Part shown: positions 47,169 to 57,752 of the stretch, piece after piece
How the letters are laid out: the number at the start of each line of letters is the position of its first letter
Position numbering within the stretch: position 1 is the stretch's first letter
DNA from: Pseudopyrenochaeta lycopersici
Taxonomy: Eukaryota > Ascomycota > Dothideomycetes > Pleosporales > Pseudopyrenochaetaceae
Assembly (NCBI GenBank): GCA_003313425.1
Contig: NHZP01000020.1
Location: 744,001-808,000 of the forward strand
DNA length: 64,000 bases
Direction of reading: 5' to 3'
Notes under the pieces: generated by a model
What the model saw: only the letters and a program-made list of their open reading frames with translations
Database searches by the model: none
Told to the model about the DNA's origin: nothing
Position numbers and translations under genes: made by a program

Positions 47169-47597
47169 CTATACTATTAGAGAGAAACTAACTAAAGCAT
47201 TAACAGCCAGACAAGGAGCTTCCTTAGCAAACTCTAACTCTCCGTTGTCGTGCATCTCCAACGCAAGACACAACGCCTTCTTCCACGCCCTTTCTTCCGC
47301 CTACTTTAAAATCGCCTTATTCTAAAGCAACTAGGCGATTATAGTTACTAATAACTTCTCGTTATTATCTACCTTCTTCTAGTACTTATCGCGAGTCTTG
47401 TCTAGAGAAGCCTAAGATATGTTTACACACAGCTTTCCTAAATAAGTGTACTTAGCACACTTTAAATTTAAATTTAGTATAATATAATAAATAATATTAT
47501 CTCTAAAGCACTTATTATAGGTAAATTTAGTAATAGTTTTAGTATAAAGGATTTTGTTATAAAGACGCAGATTACGAATCTAAGACTTAGACAACAT
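47169..47597 (-). pseudogene. Antisense accessory ORF of inner gypsy (Cys/coiled-coil)
   Basis: On the strand opposite to gag-pol, the frame from the ATG at 47597 to the TAG at 47169 is exactly 143 codons with no frameshift, interrupted only by a few TAG codons. The N-terminal half has a Cys cluster (KCAKYTYLGKLCVN, where the Tyr is a likely former Cys or His). A charged helical, coiled-coil-like segment follows (DKTRDKY, KKVDNNEKLLVTII, AEERAWKKALCLALEMHDNG). It lies between the chromodomain and the 3' LTR. Function unknown; the Cys cluster plus coiled coil suggests a nucleic-acid or protein-binding accessory factor (inference). Confidence 0.6.
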
Positions 47598-47697
47598 TTT
47601 ATCTTATATTGCTACAGACGCGGGGTACGCTGCATTTAAACTAATCTAACTACACATCACGTAATTCGAGACAAATCCTAAAGGAGGAAGGGGATAG

Positions 47698-48091
47698 TGT
47701 TAGGATCTCAGATCCTAGACAGGGAGGAAGAACCTTAGAAGCTGGCAGCTAGTCAAGAAGCGCTAGTGTCCTACTCTATCGCATGTCACGTAACCGCTCG
47801 CTCTGCTAAGGACGAGCGCTCGCAGCGCTCGCGGCAAGCGTAATAAGCGCGTTGTGTATATAGATTACTACAATAAACCCTTATAGCTTATTATATTTAA
47901 TTTAATATTATACTCTACAGTATAGTAATAGTAATACTAATTATTCTTAACCCTTAGTACTCTTTACAGAAGCACCATCTTACTATCTTAGTATTAAACC
48001 CCCCTTCTATCTAGTCCCTCACTCTATCCTAGAGAACTAACCTTACAATCTTATTAGTTATCCTTACTAATAGCTTTTAAGATTCTTCACA
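47698..48091 (+). repeat. 3' LTR of inner gypsy
   Basis: 394 bp, the same ends as the 5' LTR. By eye about 18 differences from the 5' LTR, all transitions. Confidence 0.95.
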
Positions 48092-48612
48092 AGAAGTTAG
48101 ATATAAAGGGCTTATCTCTATTACTTATAATAGACTTAGGTATACTATAGTATTATATTAGTCTATCTAAAATAATAAATGCTAGTTATTCTATATTATA
48201 GTTATTTTAAAACAGTATTATCTCTACTACTTTTGTAAACCTGTAGACTATGTTAAGGATAGTGTTGAATTTAATTCCTATCGCAGGATCTTTAGATAGT
48301 AGTAACCCTATTATAAAGTCTATAGAAATATCTATCTAAGGTTTATTAGGTAGCTCTATAGCTTGCATTTCTCTATATAGTGCGTAAGTACTATATTTAT
48401 TCTTATAGCAGTCCGCGCATTTCTTAATAAACTATTTAACCTTAGCCTTTATATTCTTAAAGCTATAGTATTACTATATTAGTTCTATTATTCTCTTAAT
48501 TCTAGAGTAACTATATACTAGGTTATTATAGTATTATTAGATAATTACTTCTTATAATTCTTTAGGTACTTTAGACATAATTATTATAGTGTTATTTAAT
48601 AACTTATTAGTG

Positions 48613-49082
48613 TGGAGTTAACAAGGTAGTTCGGCACAATCCCGCAGTTCTGGTGTTGTGAATGAGAGGTGACGCTGGAATCAAACGCGCGTGAATAACA
48701 GGAGCAGCCCTGCCTGTGCAGTCTGCTAAAAACGAAGGTAAGCATAGAGCCTGATTAAAAGTAATAAACAAAATGGTCTGAAATCTTATTGAATTAACGT
48801 AGCTAATACACTAGCTACTTTGCAAAATCTCAGTTTTGAAGTAAATTATCGTAGTGTGCGGTGCATGAGGTTTTTTGCATGAGGTTTGGTGCATCTCCAA
48901 GTCTTATCACCAAATTTCGCTGACAAAGGAAACCTATCATCACCTAATTGCCTAGGTACCCTGTGCAACAGCACAAACCTCCCCTACTTTAAGCTTAGTC
49001 CTATTAAGCTTACAACTCCTACTTATTATTCCTTCTCCTTATAGGCAGAACTACTAGCAGGAGGAGAAGAGAACTAGAAAAA
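48613..49082. other. Island of normal-composition sequence between repeats
   Basis: About 470 bases, the first half of which is not A+T-shifted, lying between the truncated gypsy copy and the dioxygenase-like repeat. No gene is recognisable. A repeated GCATGAGGTTT unit occurs at about 48864-48890. It may be surviving host sequence or the end of another repeat. Confidence 0.4.
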
Positions 49083-49085
49083 GGA

Positions 49086-49125
<40 letters not shown>

Positions 49126-49128
49126 AAT
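49083..49128. repeat. (GAAA)n microsatellite
   Basis: About 11 tetranucleotide units. It sits at the 3' side of the minus-strand decayed ORF that follows to the right. Confidence 0.9.
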
Positions 49129-51241
49129 TGTTGCCCTACGAACAAAGGGAAAGCAGCATAAGCTGCATTTCTGTAGGAGGAGCAGTCCTCGTACTTGTGC
49201 AGGTTCCTTTATAAACTCTCGCACTTTATTATTAAATCTCCTAAAGATAGTAGGAAAAATAAAAGAAAATGCGCCTTAACCTTACTATTAAAGACGCTAG
49301 TAAGTATACTATTATCCTAGTATCCTTTAGATAACCTAGAGGTACTTAGCTAATTAGAGCCTGTTAAGCCTTACTTAGTAACTACTAATTAGTTAGGCTC
49401 TTAATAGTATAGCTAAATTATCCTTACTTCTTCTTCTTAATCTCCTTAATCCTTTTGCTACAATAAGGAGTCTGCGACAGTATATATAGATTTAACGCGC
49501 TTATGTTAGGTTGCGCTTGCCTAGGATAAGAAAGCGCGAGAGGAGGTCCTATAGGTAACTAACTAGGCGAATATTAACTTAGCGCCTGTTACTATAATAA
49601 TAACCTTTATAAACTAGTATAAGTTAAAGTCTGTAAAGACTTAGTTACGCTTTAGATAGATAGGCGCCTTAGTTTCTCCTTCCTATCTAGTATCCTAGCA
49701 GCCTTACTATTAGGATTATTAGAAAGCTCCTTAAGAACCTTATCTAGGGCAGTGCGTTATTTAACTTACCTATTATACTTCTACTACTTAGCTTCTTAAG
49801 CTAGATTTATACCTTTATTTAAGAAGAATAACCTGTTAAGTATACTAAAGTCTTTATCTTCTTTAAAAGCAAGCTTCTTATAATACTAGCAGATAACCTA
49901 ATACTTTTTAATTATCTTTACTGTAGCCTTCCTAGTATCCTTAATAAATTAATAGATTAAACTAAGGTTAGGCTAATCTATAAATAAGTTAGTTAGTTCC
50001 TCTAAAACTAGTAGAGAGTCCTATCTTAGCTAATAGTTTACAGCCTTAGTAATGTTTAATAAGTATACTAGTATAATATCTCTAGGAAAAGCCTACTTAA
50101 CGCTACTATAGTAATTTAAGTGTCTAGAAAGTAACTTTAGCGCGGCAGTTAAGCTTTAAAAGGTAGTAGTAAGCTTTTAATAGGAGCCTATCTTAGGAAT
50201 CTCTATTATAGTTATATCCTCTTCTATCTTAATAAACTAAGGTAAGATAGTTTGTTATTACTTAGTTATAGGCCTAGTAGATCTATAAGGTAGCCTAGGA
50301 TTAGAGATATAGACGTAACTAGCCTTGCAAGGCTAACTAAACTATTTAACGTTAGGGAATTTCGCACTGTAACTCTCTAGCTAGTCCCTCTTATTATCCT
50401 ATCCCTTAATATAACTAGTAGAGTTCTTAAGTCTTAAGTTTTCTTACTAGTTCTAGTACTTATAGATAATATTATAAAAGCTACGTAGTATCTGCGTATA
50501 GTTATTTTTATCTTTATTATTAAAAGAGACGCTTCTTTAGATAATATCTACGCCTCTGCCTAAGTATACAGCTTTAAAGATATTTAAGTTAATATAATAG
50601 AAGTAAGTCCTATCCTTAGGCTTAGTGTATTTTATATAGTAAGAGTAGGAAATTAGGTTAGGCTCTTTTTATAAGACTGCGTATAGTAGCTAGTATTTAA
50701 CGTTACCTCGCATAAGCTGCTGTATTAACAAATAATATATTACCTAATACTAGCTAAGGTTACTCTTACTATTAATTAGCTGCGTGTAGTAGAGGTATAT
50801 ATTAAAACTTTAATTAAGGATTAAGACTAGCTTAGGATCCTTAAAAATCTAGCTAAAGGCGTTGTAGGTAATACTACTGTATTCCTTAAATGCTTTAATA
50901 TATACTCTCTAGTCAAGAGCCTTAGTAACTTTGTCCTAGTTAATTTAGACTTAAACTTTTACTAGGCGATAATAATAGCTCTTTAGGTCTTAATGCGTAT
51001 AGTCTCCTTAAAATAGGGCTAAGAATAGAACTTAAGTTACTAGGTCTAATTAAAGCTAGCCCTATTAATCCTAATAATAGTATAGTATCTTAAGTAGCTA
51101 AACTATATTTAAAATGCTAAGGCTTTAAGTAAGTAGGCCTATCTTACTAGCTACGTAATAGTAATGTTGCTAGCACACCCTGCGATAGTTAAATACCTAA
51201 CTACTCTGCCTATCCTTAAGAGTGCTAAAATTTATATACTC

Positions 51242-51364
51242 TGTTGGCGGGCAGCAGGCAGGAGGAACTAGGTTGATTCCTATCAAATGAGACACAAGGG
51301 AACTATATACCCTGTGGATGCTTATATAACAGAGCACGTGAGGAGCTAACCGTGTTGGCTAACA
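51242..51364 (-). repeat. copia 3' LTR
   Basis: 123 bp, TGTTGGCGGG...GGCTAACA on the plus strand; identical by eye to the LTR at 56511-56633. Confidence 0.95.
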
Positions 51365-51399
51365 CACCCCCCCAGCTTAAGTGAATGAAGAGCAACGAA

Positions 51400-54300
51400 A
51401 GCTGTAAATGAAGGTCCTTAAGCATCTGCCTCTACTGTAGTTAGTAGTACCACCCCCCCAGGTCCTGCAGACTGAGAGCAGTACTCTCTAATTCCTCTCG
51501 AATCCTTAATAGGTCACTTAGTCCTAGCTAGCGTACGAAGTCAGCGTGCTTCTGTCGACTAAGGATCTTTGTAAGGCCGTCAGCTAGCATCTCTGTAGTA
51601 GCCTTCCAGTCTACCTGCAGTCTGCCTTCTGCTACCTCCTAACGTAACCAATAATGATGTACGTCCACATGCTTCAGCTTCGTCTAAAGCTTGTTAACTG
51701 CCTTTATCACAATTAAGACAGTCTGCTAGTTATCACACCACAGTGCTGGTGTAAACTCAGGGTCAAATTAAATAGCTTAAAAGAAGCGTTGCCACCATTC
51801 CATCTCTAATCCTGCAAGGGATAGAGATAGTAGCTCAGCCTCAGTAGTCAATTTTGTGACTAATCGTTGGACTGTTGCCTTCCAGTCAATAGGCAGTCCA
51901 TATAGTTTAAAGATGTAGCCTTAAGAGCTTCGGCGAGTTTCAGGCTCATCTGCGAAGGCCGCATCTAATACACCATAAAAGAGAGGTTCTTAGTCTAGCT
52001 CCTACTAAGCTAGCGATGTGATGCTAGTTATACTATGCTAGATGTCCCCTAACGCTCAAATAGCTAGGTGCTTTGTACCTATTAGGTATCTCCACACATA
52101 GTTGGCAGCGTGCAGGTGCTTTTGCCCTAGATTCTATAGGTAGCGTGCAAGGATTAAGTGCGCTCTCGCGACGTCTAGTCGCGTCAAGGTTAAGATATAC
52201 GCCAGTAAGCCAACTAGTTGCTAATACCTTTATGTTCGAGCAGCACTTAAATCCTCTGTTGAAGGCAGGAGGACGTTGTCCCTCAGGGGTACGTCCAGGC
52301 ATCTCACGCTAGACCTCAAGGTAAACTTTACTGCAATCTTATCAATAAATAAGTCCTGTACTAGGTAGATTGATTGAGTAAGCTCCTCGCGGATTACACG
52401 TATGCCAAGGAACCACTTCAGCTCGCCTAGCTCACGGATCTCGTACGTTCCAAGCATCTATTGCTTAAACGTTTGGTAGTAGCTCATATTGAGCGGATGG
52501 ACGAGGACAACGATATCGTCCACATAGAAAAAGACGATCAGACAGTCGTTCGTGTATAGGCACGGTGCTCCTAGCACAGGCCTCAACCCAAGCTTCTTTA
52601 AGGTTAATAAGAGCTCCTAGTACCACAGTAGTAGTGCTTCCTTAAGGCTATAGAGCGCTCGCTAAAGCTCAAGAAGCTCGCCAAACTCGTCTGTAAACCC
52701 TTCAGGCATACAACAGTATATCTTGCGTAGTAGTTAAGCGTTAAGAAAGGCGTTTAGGGCGTTAAACTAAAACATCTTTAGGTTAAATACTGCTGCTAGT
52801 GCTACAAGAGATTAAAAGATCTTAATAGCTAACGTTGCAGCATACGTCTCACCCTATGCCTCCTGCAGGTCTCCTCGTACGCATATACGCGCCTTAAACT
52901 TATATAGGTACCCGTCTTCGTCGAACTTATATAAGAACACCCACATTAGGGGTAGAACCTCAGCATCTACTGTTGTTGCAGTAACCTCCGTACGCTTAAA
53001 GCAATCTTTTAACCAGCAGCTGTTAAGCTCTGCTCGTGCTGCCTCTCTGAACTTAGCACTAAATAGATAATCCTTCACTTCCTTCCATCGCTTTAGCGGC
53101 TCTGGCAGTTAGTCACGATGTAGCCTTAACCTAGGCATCTCACCTGCGAGCTTCAAAGAAGCTATTAGATTCAATACTACTGCGAATGCTCTGTAGTATG
53201 TAGCTAGGGCCTAGTTAGCTAGCCTCCTAGCTCTCTTCCCTTCTATAATGTTGCTACTACTTCCAACAGCAAGATCAGCTATCTTTAGTGCATTGTTCTG
53301 CTAACAATCAGGTACATAGTCGTCTATATTGCTCCATCCTCTAGGCCACTCAGATAGTAGCTTTCGTGGTCAGCCTCGCCTGCCTATTGCAGCTAGCCTA
53401 AGTAGTCCATCTAGCCTACTTGTAACTGTAGACGTGTCATCCTCATAATGTGTCTGCAGCTCATCAAGCAGCTGTTCTTGAACCTGTTCCTCAGTGCCTT
53501 AATCTTCAGCACTAACCTATTCTACTAGCTCTGTAGCTTAGTCTAGTTCTCCATCGTCGCCTGCCTCCTGTTAAGGTAGTGCAGTACCACGATCTAATAG
53601 TTCTAGTGTTAGTAGAAAGCCCCAGTCCTTATAGAACTCTGCCACCGTGTTGTTTTCAGCTATCTCTGTAGAACGAGCTGTCTCATCGTTAAGCTGGTGC
53701 ATCTAGTTCTGCAGTATCTCTTAATTAGCCTCTATCTCCTGTACCTGAGGTATATTAAGATAGTCAATATCTTCTCGTACGATAGCTTCTCTCTCAGCTT
53801 TCTTGTAGTCGTTAAAAAGGCTGTTCTTCTAAAATATCACGTCTCTCACGCGTATTACCTAGCTCTTCTTTAGCAGCTAGATGCAGAAGATATTCGTTGA
53901 GTCGTACCCTGTAAGGTATCCTATGAATGTACGAGACTCAAGCTTATCTGCTTTCTTCAGCTTCTTATTCAAGACATAGGCTTTGCAGCCTATCTGTAAG
54001 AAGTAGGCAACTAAAGGCTGCCTGCCATAGACTAGCTCATATAGCGTCTTCCATGCGATTAACTTAGTAGGCGTGACATTAACAATTCGAGCTGCTGTAA
54101 CTGCTAGCTCATTTGACAGCAACTTTAGCAGTCCTGCCTTAATTCAAAGGGATCTTGCTCTTATCATAATTACGTTCCCTACTTGCTCTGCAGCTCTTAG
54201 CTGTTCAGGCGTGTCAGGGGCTCAAAGCTCAACCTTAAGGCCAGCCTGCCTCGCAATCTCATAGAGCTGTAAGCCGTACCCGCGATCGCCGTCAACCTTA

Positions 54301-56300
54301 AGGACAACAACAGTATGTCCATACTAGCGTTCAATCTTGTTTATCAGCGCTTGCAACGCTGCTATCACAACAAGTAGTGTTTTATTAGCAAGAGTCGTCG
54401 CCTCATGCCACCTTAAGAACTCGCATACAGCATGCAGGAGGTAACGATCTCCATTATAGCACGTTTCTCCTGTTAGGATCAGCTGTACGAGATCAACTAC
54501 AATCCTATAGAAAGGCCTTGTAGCTCGATCGTCTGATTGACGCCTGCTGACCTGAGCTGTCAACTTTGACTCAATGCAGGTCTCGCATTCTCGCAGCTGT
54601 GGTGCTCGAGCTCCTTGCTCAAGGTTGATTCCTCGTACGTTCGCATTTAAGTAATCAATTGCCTCCTTGCTCGCGTGTGCAAACATCTCATGAGCTTCAA
54701 CATAAGATGCGGCAATTAGACGTCAATCTTCCCGTGAGACCTTGTACGCTCCTCGAAGAGCTGTTGCGAAGCTACTCAGTGCTAGACGATCGTTCTCGTC
54801 AGCATCAACAATCCAGTGTCCTTCTCTATACCTAAGTAAGCATGTGACGTTTAACAGATGCTGCTTGTATATGACATCTCGTCCTAAGTCAAACTAAATG
54901 CCTATTTCTCAGCATCTTAAGAGGCTTACAACGTTTGTAAAGAAGCCTTCTATAAAGGCCACATTAGTCAGCTTAATCTAACTTATTCCAGACAGTTAAT
55001 TAACCTTAAATACGACCTCTCCCCAGGCCTATATTGCTAGAATTAAGTCTCCTGCAAGCACTGTTTCCTAGGCTGTAGCCTGCCTTGTCTCTTGCTAGCC
55101 AAACCTCCTTAAATTGCATATATAGATGTTTGAGCCTAGGTTAAGGATCCATTAATTAATAATCGTTGGCAGCGTTTTTAGTTGCACCTGAGTGACAGAG
55201 AAGGAGCTGTAGGTCGCAAAACTGCCCCCTTAGCTCTCCTTTCCACCGTCAAGGCTTATTAGCTCATCCACGCCCTTAATTTTCTTACCGTGACGAGCAA
55301 AGAGCTTATTAATCCTTTTAACCTGCTCTAGGTTCTTCAAGGCCTCAGCTATCCTATCCTATACAGCTTTAACAGGTCGAAAGCTCTCTAGTCTCTTTAG
55401 ATGATCTAGAAACAGGTACCAGCACTCCCTATACTAATGCATGCCTCCGCAGAGACATTCTAGCTTATAAGCTAATTTTAATAATCTCTGCTCCTTCTAG
55501 TCTGTTCTGTTTAAAACACCGAGTGTTACAAACGTGCCAAGCAACATTGCACTAGGCCCAATTCATCAATAATAGACCCTAAACTAAGCTATATAGTCTG
55601 CTAGAGGTTAAATCTCATTTGTCTTGTCTAAGGTCTCCTTTTTAATAAGGTCATAGTGCGACGACGCGGCCCATTCAGGGGCAATCGTCCTAATAGATGT
55701 CAGGAAATCCTCTTAAGCTCAATAACCTGTTGTTTCAGGGAGACCTGCCTCCCCGCCTTAGTTAGTAATGTAAATCTAGTTATTAAGCTATTGCTCAAGA
55801 TCTCGACTCTAAGGACCGTCCTGCAGAGCTCAATATTTAACAGTCAGCTCTCTACTTCGTAAGGCAGCTATTAGCGCAAACTGCTTCTTAAGAGTGACTA
55901 GTTAATCGTACGCCTTATCTTTTCCACTAATAAGGTAAAGGTGTTGAGCAGCAATCGTACGGCTAATGTCAAGAAGGAGCTCACCATCCTTCTGCTTAAG
56001 TTTCATATACTCTGCTCTTTCGTATCTCTAGTCTTAAAGGAGATCACTGTATAATGCCTTTTCAGCTGCGTCTAGCTAGCTAATCTCTGTCGCTCCTAGC
56101 TGTATATTGCTAGGTAACAGTCTAGTTAGTTCTCTAAGCTTTAGTAGCTTATCCTTTAGTTTTAAGATGTTATGGTACTTCTAAATGCCATCTACAACAG
56201 CTTTCTCTCGTCGTAGCTAGAACTACAACTCCCAGTCAGCTAGTTTATCTAGTAAAACAGTCACTCGTGTGACTCCTGCGTCGTTGTACGACATCGTAAT
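51400..56300 (-). pseudogene. copia gag-pol, lightly mutated
   Basis: Minus strand. Gag region about 56300-54800. GAG-pre-integrase and integrase from about 54686 (HASKEAIDYL, RECETCIESKL, then VVDLVQLI) to about 53880 (KTLYELVYGRQP, RTFIGYLTGYDS). RT at about 53080-52230 (KFKARICVRGDLQEA, FYVDDIVVLVHPL, ELKWFLGIRVI). RNase H-type region about 52050-51500. The RT catalytic YVDD box at about 52530 is intact. Multiple TAA/TAG stops separate the open segments, so no full polyprotein can be made. Confidence 0.85.
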
Positions 56301-56510
56301 CTTAGTAATCAATCACCAAACTGATCTCTATGCAGAGAGCAACAGTTCTAGTTAAATAGCAACACTTGTCAACTATATAGGTCTTTAACGCTGACCTAGC
56401 TGTTAATAGACACAACAAGTAAAGGTAAACGTAGTTGTTATCAGTTACACGTCTAAAGCTATATTCGTGCAGAGTTGCGTAGCTTAGGAGGTGCAAACCA
56501 GGCTCATAAC

Positions 56511-56633
56511 TGTTGGCGGGCAGCAGGCAGGAGGAACTAGGTTGATTCCTATCAAATGAGACACAAGGGAACTATATACCCTGTGGATGCTTATATAACA
56601 GAGCACGTGAGGAGCTAACCGTGTTGGCTAACA
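56511..56633 (-). repeat. copia 5' LTR
   Basis: 123 bp, identical by eye to the LTR at 51242-51364. It contains CTTATATAA (minus TTATATAAG), a plausible TATA element. Confidence 0.95.
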
Positions 56634-57752
56634 TACTCTTAATACTAAGTATTAATTAGCTAGACGCGCTTACTATTATTTAACTTCTTAGATATAAGTA
56701 ACGCAGTTATCTTAACTAGAGTAGACTGTTTATTTATATAGTTGCATTCTTTCCGCAATTTTACTGCGATACTAGTTTTAAGTAAGATATCTTCTTTAAT
56801 TAAGTCTTAAATATTAATACTATTATTAAGTGTTACTAGTAGTATTTCTAACTCTTTACGTAACTACCTTACTAACTCTAAGTCTCTTACGTAAATCTTG
56901 TCTAGAGTAAGAGGCTGCGTAGAAGGAAATCTCTAATACTACCTAAGACAGAATTTCTCTTAAAGGGCCTCTACTACCTTAACTTATTATTAAGTGCGCC
57001 TATTTCCTTTTAAATGTTATTCTTCTAGCTAGATTTCTTAAATACTTTTAGCTGTAATAGACAGCCTGTCTGTTTAAGGCTCGCCTAGCTTCTTTAGCTT
57101 ATTCTAGATATTACTTCTAAATTCTTTACTTATGCGTTAATAACTAAGACTAGAAGGCTTAATAACTTACGTGTGCCCTCTAATATTTAATAAAGTAGTA
57201 GGGCTTTAGCTTTTAGTATGTTTAGAGGTAGTTATTACTAAAGCTATTATCTAGACGCTAACCTTAGTTATAGAATTATTCTTACTATTACTAGTAGTAA
57301 GAAGAAGTAACTTAGTCTACTTATAATATCTAAAATAATTCTCTTATAGCTACTTAGGTAGAATAGGTATATTTAGAGGAAGCTTTATCCCTACATATAA
57401 TTACTTTCTATACTATTTAATTACTTCTATCTAGAATATTTAGTTAAGGTACCCTTATCTAGAGCGCGTGTCTATATTATTAGCTGTAATCTTAAAAGTA
57501 GGCATCTTATGCTTATTAATAATACTGCGTAACTTAGCGTTGCTGTCCTTATAATACTTCTTTATCTAAGTAAGTATATTAGCTATCTACTAATATACTT
57601 CTTCTTAGTTAGTAATATTAATAAATCTATTCTATCTCTTCCTTATAGATTATTATTAATAGTAAAACTGTTTAGATACCTTTGTCGCCGCTAAGATACT
57701 CTTCTACAGCTAGCCTATCCTCGTTAAGTAGTAACTAATTTGGAGGCATGCG

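Larger units (their letters stand above)
41129..48091 (+). mobile_element. Complete Ty3/gypsy chromovirus, RIP-inactivated
   Basis: 6,963 bp bounded by 394-bp LTRs (41129-41522 and 47698-48091) and a perfect AGAAG duplication (41124-41128 and 48092-48096). A polypurine tract (AAAGGAGGAAGGGGATAG) lies immediately before the 3' LTR. Internal order on the plus strand: gag with a mutated zinc knuckle (FNYNKKGYIAKDYR, about 42339), RT (IYLNNILIYS, about 44866), RNase H, integrase, chromodomain (YLVK-stop-KGYLS, about 46971), so a chromovirus. Frames are broken almost entirely by TAA/TAG. It is inserted in the integrase gene of the outer copy, in opposite orientation. Confidence 0.95.
39209..48612 (-). 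mobile_element. Outer Ty3/gypsy copy, truncated and split by the inner copy
   Basis: A minus-strand copy of the same family as the element at 41129-48091. Its 3' LTR is at 39209-39597 (reading TGTTACGATCCTGC on the minus strand and ending CTTTACA). A polypurine tract GGATAGGAGGAGGATAG precedes it. The internal sequence (39615-41128, then 48097-48612) is the inverted counterpart of the inner copy's integrase-to-3' region. The left flank before 41124 matches the inner copy's integrase at about 46255-46390 in reverse complement. At about 48612 the copy stops, so its 5' half (gag, RT) and 5' LTR are missing. It is RIP-mutated throughout. Confidence 0.85.
51242..56633 (-). mobile_element. Complete Ty1/copia retrotransposon
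   Basis: 5,392 bp bounded by two identical 123-bp LTRs (51242-51364 and 56511-56633) and a perfect 5-bp TACTC duplication (51237-51241 and 56634-56638). On the minus strand, directly after the 5' LTR (below 56511), GTTATGAGCCTGG forms a likely primer-binding site. Directly before the 3' LTR, a G-rich polypurine tract (GGGGGGGTG, 51365-51373 region) is present. Domain order gag, GAG-pre-integrase/integrase, RT, RNase H is Ty1/copia. Internal frames carry some stops, but far fewer than the gypsy copies. Confidence 0.95.
49200..57752 (-). pseudogene. Decayed long ORF with dioxygenase-like domain, split by copia
   Basis: Reading the minus strand from an ATG at about 57750, one frame continues to 56634, resumes at 51236 after removal of the copia element and one target duplication, and runs on to about 49200: over 1,000 codons with stops that are almost all TAA/TAG. 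At about 50600-50300 it reads KDRTYFYYINLNIFKAV, GRGVDII-stop-RSVSF, SFYNIIYKY and later CKASYVYISNPRLPY. If Tyr and Asn are former His and Asp, this is an HxD...H pattern with the spacing of a fungal 2-oxoglutarate/Fe(II) dioxygenase-like family. The frame is also in phase with the gypsy chromodomain immediately upstream (57770 and above), with no LTR visible between them. Domain call is inference. Confidence 0.5.

Noticed and set aside
49083..49128. CRISPR-like or tandem-repeat array
   Set aside because: Plain (GAAA)n microsatellite with no spacers; no CRISPR array is present anywhere in the window.
52033..52312. Opposing open frames on both strands within copia
   Set aside because: They lie within the copia RT/RNase H region; only the minus-strand phase fits the element.
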